From an uncultured Oscillospiraceae bacterium (GTDB lineage Bacteria > Bacillota > Clostridia > Oscillospirales > Oscillospiraceae), in assembly GCA_934668605.1 (NCBI GenBank), contig CAKUNY010000021.1, positions 1-17,373 on the forward strand: a stretch of 17,373 nucleotides of DNA, written 5' to 3'. The stretch's first letter is position 1, and the number at the start of each line of letters is the position of its first letter. A program made the translations under genes and the position numbers. This document shows positions 15,429 through 17,373 of this stretch, piece after piece. The notes beneath the pieces were generated by a model. It saw nothing but the letters and a program-made list of their open reading frames with translations, made no database searches and had not been told where the DNA came from.

Positions 15429-16217
15429 TTACGCCTTAAAGTAGTCGAGCTTCCGCTCTGCCCAGCCGAGCAGCAGCGTGAGAATGCCGGAGAAAATGAG
15501 ATAATAAACGCCCGTGAAAAACAGCGGCCAGATCGCGCCCGAAATGCCCTGCGAGCCCTTCATGAACGCCTGCCCTGCCCAGATGACCTCCTGCAGCGCG
15601 ATGATGCGCGAAAGCGACGTGTCCTTGACGAGGGTGATGATCTCGTTCGACATCGGCGGGACGATCTTCTTCACCATCTGAAGAAGCGTCACCTGGAAGA
15701 AAATCTGGCTCTTCGTCATGCCGAGCACCTGCCCGGCTTCCTGCTGCCCCTTGGGGACGCCCTGAATGCCGCCGCGGTAAATTTCGGAAAAATAGCACGC
15801 GTAGTTAAACACAAACGCCACGCTCGAGGCGACAAAGCGCCCGGCTTCGCCGCTTCCCCAGATGTTGTTTTTCCAGACCAGACCGGGGAAATAGTAGATC
15901 ACCAGCAGCTGAAGCATCAGCGGCGTACCGCGCACGACCCAGATCACGAGTCGGGTAAGTAACCGCACCGGCTTAAAATCCGTCACGAACCAGACCTGCA
16001 CCTTCTGCCGCCAGCTGAGCTCGCGCGGGTTTACATGCTTTAAGACAACCGGCCGCAGAAAGCCGAAGGCCGCCCAGTTGCTCATGGAGCCGAAGGCGAT
16101 GATCAGCCCCAGCGGGATCGCGCCGATGAGCGTGATGGCAAAGAGCTTGAGCGTCTGCAAAAAGCCTACGTTCAGCGCCTGAAAGACGATGGGAAACTGC
16201 TCAGAAAACGTCGTCAT
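15429..16217 (-). CDS. Polar amino acid ABC transporter permease (system 1)
   Basis: This encodes 262 residues of the HisM/GlnP family. RGTP is at 96-99 and the EAA loop (EAGQVLG... to LLQ) at about 160-180, with membrane segments around 22-43, 100-115, 130-147 and 230-255. A hydrophilic insert of about 40 residues (50-90, rich in Lys/Arg) between the first segment and RGTP is longer than in the system 2 permease. AGGTAGGA lies about 7 nt before the ATG. It follows the SBP gene after 156 bp containing a hairpin and precedes the ATPase by 11 bp. Confidence 0.95.
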   Translation of the reverse strand: MTTFSEQFPIVFQALNVGFLQTLKLFAITLIGAIPLGLIIAFGSMSNWAAFGFLRPVVLKHVNPRELSWRQKVQVWFVTDFKPVRLLTRLVIWVVRGTPLMLQLLVIYYFPGLVWKNNIWGSGEAGRFVASSVAFVFNYACYFSEIYRGGIQGVPKGQQEAGQVLGMTKSQIFFQVTLLQMVKKIVPPMSNEIITLVKDTSLSRIIALQEVIWAGQAFMKGSQGISGAIWPLFFTGVYYLIFSGILTLLLGWAERKLDYFKA

Positions 16218-16303
16218 GGGAAAATCCTACCTTAAAATCGTTCTATATTGCGGGCAATCGCCCTTCGCCGGAACTTTACGTCACGCTCCTGAAAGCGCGG
16301 TGC

Positions 16304-16332
16304 TTCCCCGATGCGCATCGCGCACCGGGGAA
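16304..16332 (-). promoter_or_regulatory. Intercistronic hairpin, SBP/permease junction (system 1)
   Basis: A 13-bp stem (TTCCCCGGTGCGC with GCGCATCGGGGAA) has a 3-nt GAT loop. The one non-Watson-Crick pair is G-U on the minus-strand RNA but would be A-C on the plus strand. No U-run follows. Position and strength match a message-stabilising element below the SBP gene. Confidence 0.65.
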
Positions 16333-16373
16333 TCTGGAGAATCACCGAATGGTTGGGATTGTTTTGTTCGCGA

Positions 16374-17276
16374 TTACTGCGCGATGAGCGCAGCCTGGAT
16401 GCCGTAGGTCTCGGCGCATTCGAGCATCGAGCCGTCCGCGTAAGCGGTCTTGAAGAACTCGTTGAGCGCGGCCGCGAGGTCAGAGCCCTGACGGAAGCCG
16501 ACGCCATACTGCTCGCCCTCTTCTGCGTTGAGGCTGACGGTGTAGGTGAGGCTGTCGTAGCCGGTGCCTTCGCCGACCATTGCGCCCGCCATCAGAGAGT
16601 CGATGACTGCCGCGTCCGCGGTGCCTGCCGCAACCTCCATCAGAGCGGTTGCCTGATCCTTGACCTCGGTGAAGCTGTAGCCCAGCTTTTCGACCTCAGC
16701 CTTGCCGGCAGAGCCGGACTCGACCGCGAAGTTCAGGCCGCTGCAAGCGTCGACACTCTGGTAGTCCGCTGCCTTGTCGGCAGGAACCACAACGACCTGC
16801 GAGTTGTTGCAGTATGCGTTCGAGCAGGCCATGGCACTGGTGACTTCGTCCGTGAGGGTCATGCCGTTCCAGACGCAGTCGATGGTCTTTGCGCCGAGCT
16901 CCATGATCTTGTTGTCCCAGTCGATCTCAACGAATTCCGCTTCTACGCCGAGGCTCTTTGCAAAGGCCTTGGCCATGTCCGCGTCAAAGCCGATCCATTC
17001 GCCGTTTTCGTCCTGATAGTCCATCGGAGCGAAGTCGGTGATGCCGACGACCAGCTTGCCGTTTGCCTGAATGTAGGCGATGTCGCTGTCAGCGGCGGTC
17101 TGCTCTTCGGCAGCGGGAGCTTCTTCGGTTTCTTCCGCGGCGGGCGCTTCGGCAGCCGGAGCGGTTTCGGTGGATGCGGCTTCCTCAGCGGGAGCTGCGG
17201 GTTCGGTCTTGGCGGCGCATGCGGTGCAGGCGATGAGCATCATGCATGCCAGCAGCAGAGCGATGATCTTTTTCAT
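16374..17276 (-). CDS. Amino acid ABC transporter substrate-binding lipoprotein (system 1)
   Basis: This encodes 300 residues. I chose ATG at 17276 over an in-frame upstream ATG at 17330 because AGGAGG lies 8 nt before it and the signal peptide starts there. Two lipobox cysteines are possible: LIAC (C17) and CTAC (C20). A disordered Ala/Glu/Pro-rich linker at about 23-63 tethers an SBP_bac_3 domain (LVVGITDFAPMDY to the end). In the usual T-D-E-R ligand motif the Arg is replaced by Val (TDEV, residues 142-145), unlike the system 2 SBP. It may be a subfamily with a different ligand contact. It heads the operon with its own promoter (17337-17365). Confidence 0.95.
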   Translation of the reverse strand: MKKIIALLLACMMLIACTACAAKTEPAAPAEEAASTETAPAAEAPAAEETEEAPAAEEQTAADSDIAYIQANGKLVVGITDFAPMDYQDENGEWIGFDADMAKAFAKSLGVEAEFVEIDWDNKIMELGAKTIDCVWNGMTLTDEVTSAMACSNAYCNNSQVVVVPADKAADYQSVDACSGLNFAVESGSAGKAEVEKLGYSFTEVKDQATALMEVAAGTADAAVIDSLMAGAMVGEGTGYDSLTYTVSLNAEEGEQYGVGFRQGSDLAAALNEFFKTAYADGSMLECAETYGIQAALIAQ

Positions 17277-17336
17277 GATTTGTTCCTCCTGTGTGGTTCG
17301 TTTTGTTCTGGCGAACTGTTTGTTTATCATGGTGAT

Positions 17337-17365
17337 ACTTTACCATACTAACGAGGTAATGTAAA
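17337..17365 (-). promoter_or_regulatory. Promoter of ABC system 1
   Basis: TTTACA (17365-17360), a 17-nt spacer and TAAAGT (17342-17337) lie on the minus strand, giving a 5' UTR of about 55 nt. Both boxes are moderate matches with ideal spacing. Confidence 0.6.
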
Positions 17366-17373
17366 GAAGCAAT

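Noticed and set aside
17277..17330. Eighteen-residue N-terminal extension of the system 1 binding protein.
   Set aside because: It would place charged residues before the lipoprotein signal and ignore the AGGAGG located 8 nt before 17276. It also runs to within a few bases of the predicted -10 box.
1..17373. CRISPR arrays, tRNA or rRNA genes, transposase genes, prophage genes.
   Set aside because: None were recognised on either strand: no regularly spaced direct repeats, no cloverleaf or rRNA core motifs, and no transposase or phage protein motifs.

Overview
The window looks like the chromosome of a GC-rich, spore-forming gut-type Clostridia, most likely Oscillospirales. This rests on SpoIIE, Gram-positive lipoprotein SBPs, strong AGGAGG ribosome binding sites, a giant GLUG/Ig-type secreted protein and short interspersed palindromes. 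The taxon is inferred, not shown.

Layout, left to right. (1) 1-6523, minus strand: one uninterrupted reading frame of at least 2174 codons that leaves the window at its 3' end. It encodes a secreted repeat protein with a signal peptide, two GLUG-like regions, six PEGA-like repeats, a Big_3-like Ig domain, a duplicated 'YLRNF' module and atrophied-Ig-type repeats. (2) 6524-6920: its regulatory leader. It holds a near-consensus sigma-A promoter, a cobalamin riboswitch aptamer, two intrinsic terminators and an 8-nt pairing that would break both. Upstream lies a 50-nt near-perfect palindrome. (3) 6916-9656, minus: CYTH-domain phosphatase, then nicotinate phosphoribosyltransferase (pncB), then an unknown multi-spanning membrane protein whose start codon overlaps the pncB stop (TGATG). 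(4) 9780-11813, plus: SpoIIE, the sporulation PP2C phosphatase. (5) 11814-12069: a convergent intergenic region with a 105-bp MITE-like element made of two hairpin arms, and the terminator of the transporter cluster. (6) 12070-17365, minus: two complete polar-amino-acid-type ABC importers in tandem, each ordered lipoprotein SBP, permease, ATPase. Each has its own promoter and terminator, and each has a strong hairpin between the SBP and permease genes.

The most notable point is the cobalamin riboswitch directly in front of a giant secreted protein. Cobalamin riboswitches normally control corrinoid uptake, synthesis or B12-replaceable enzymes. The simplest reading is that this exported protein takes part in corrinoid capture at the cell surface, or is needed when corrinoid is scarce. 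Its C-terminus, where a ligand-binding or anchoring domain would probably lie, is outside the window, so this is a hypothesis. The rest is housekeeping or accessory: NAD salvage, polyphosphate/triphosphate chemistry, sporulation and amino acid import.
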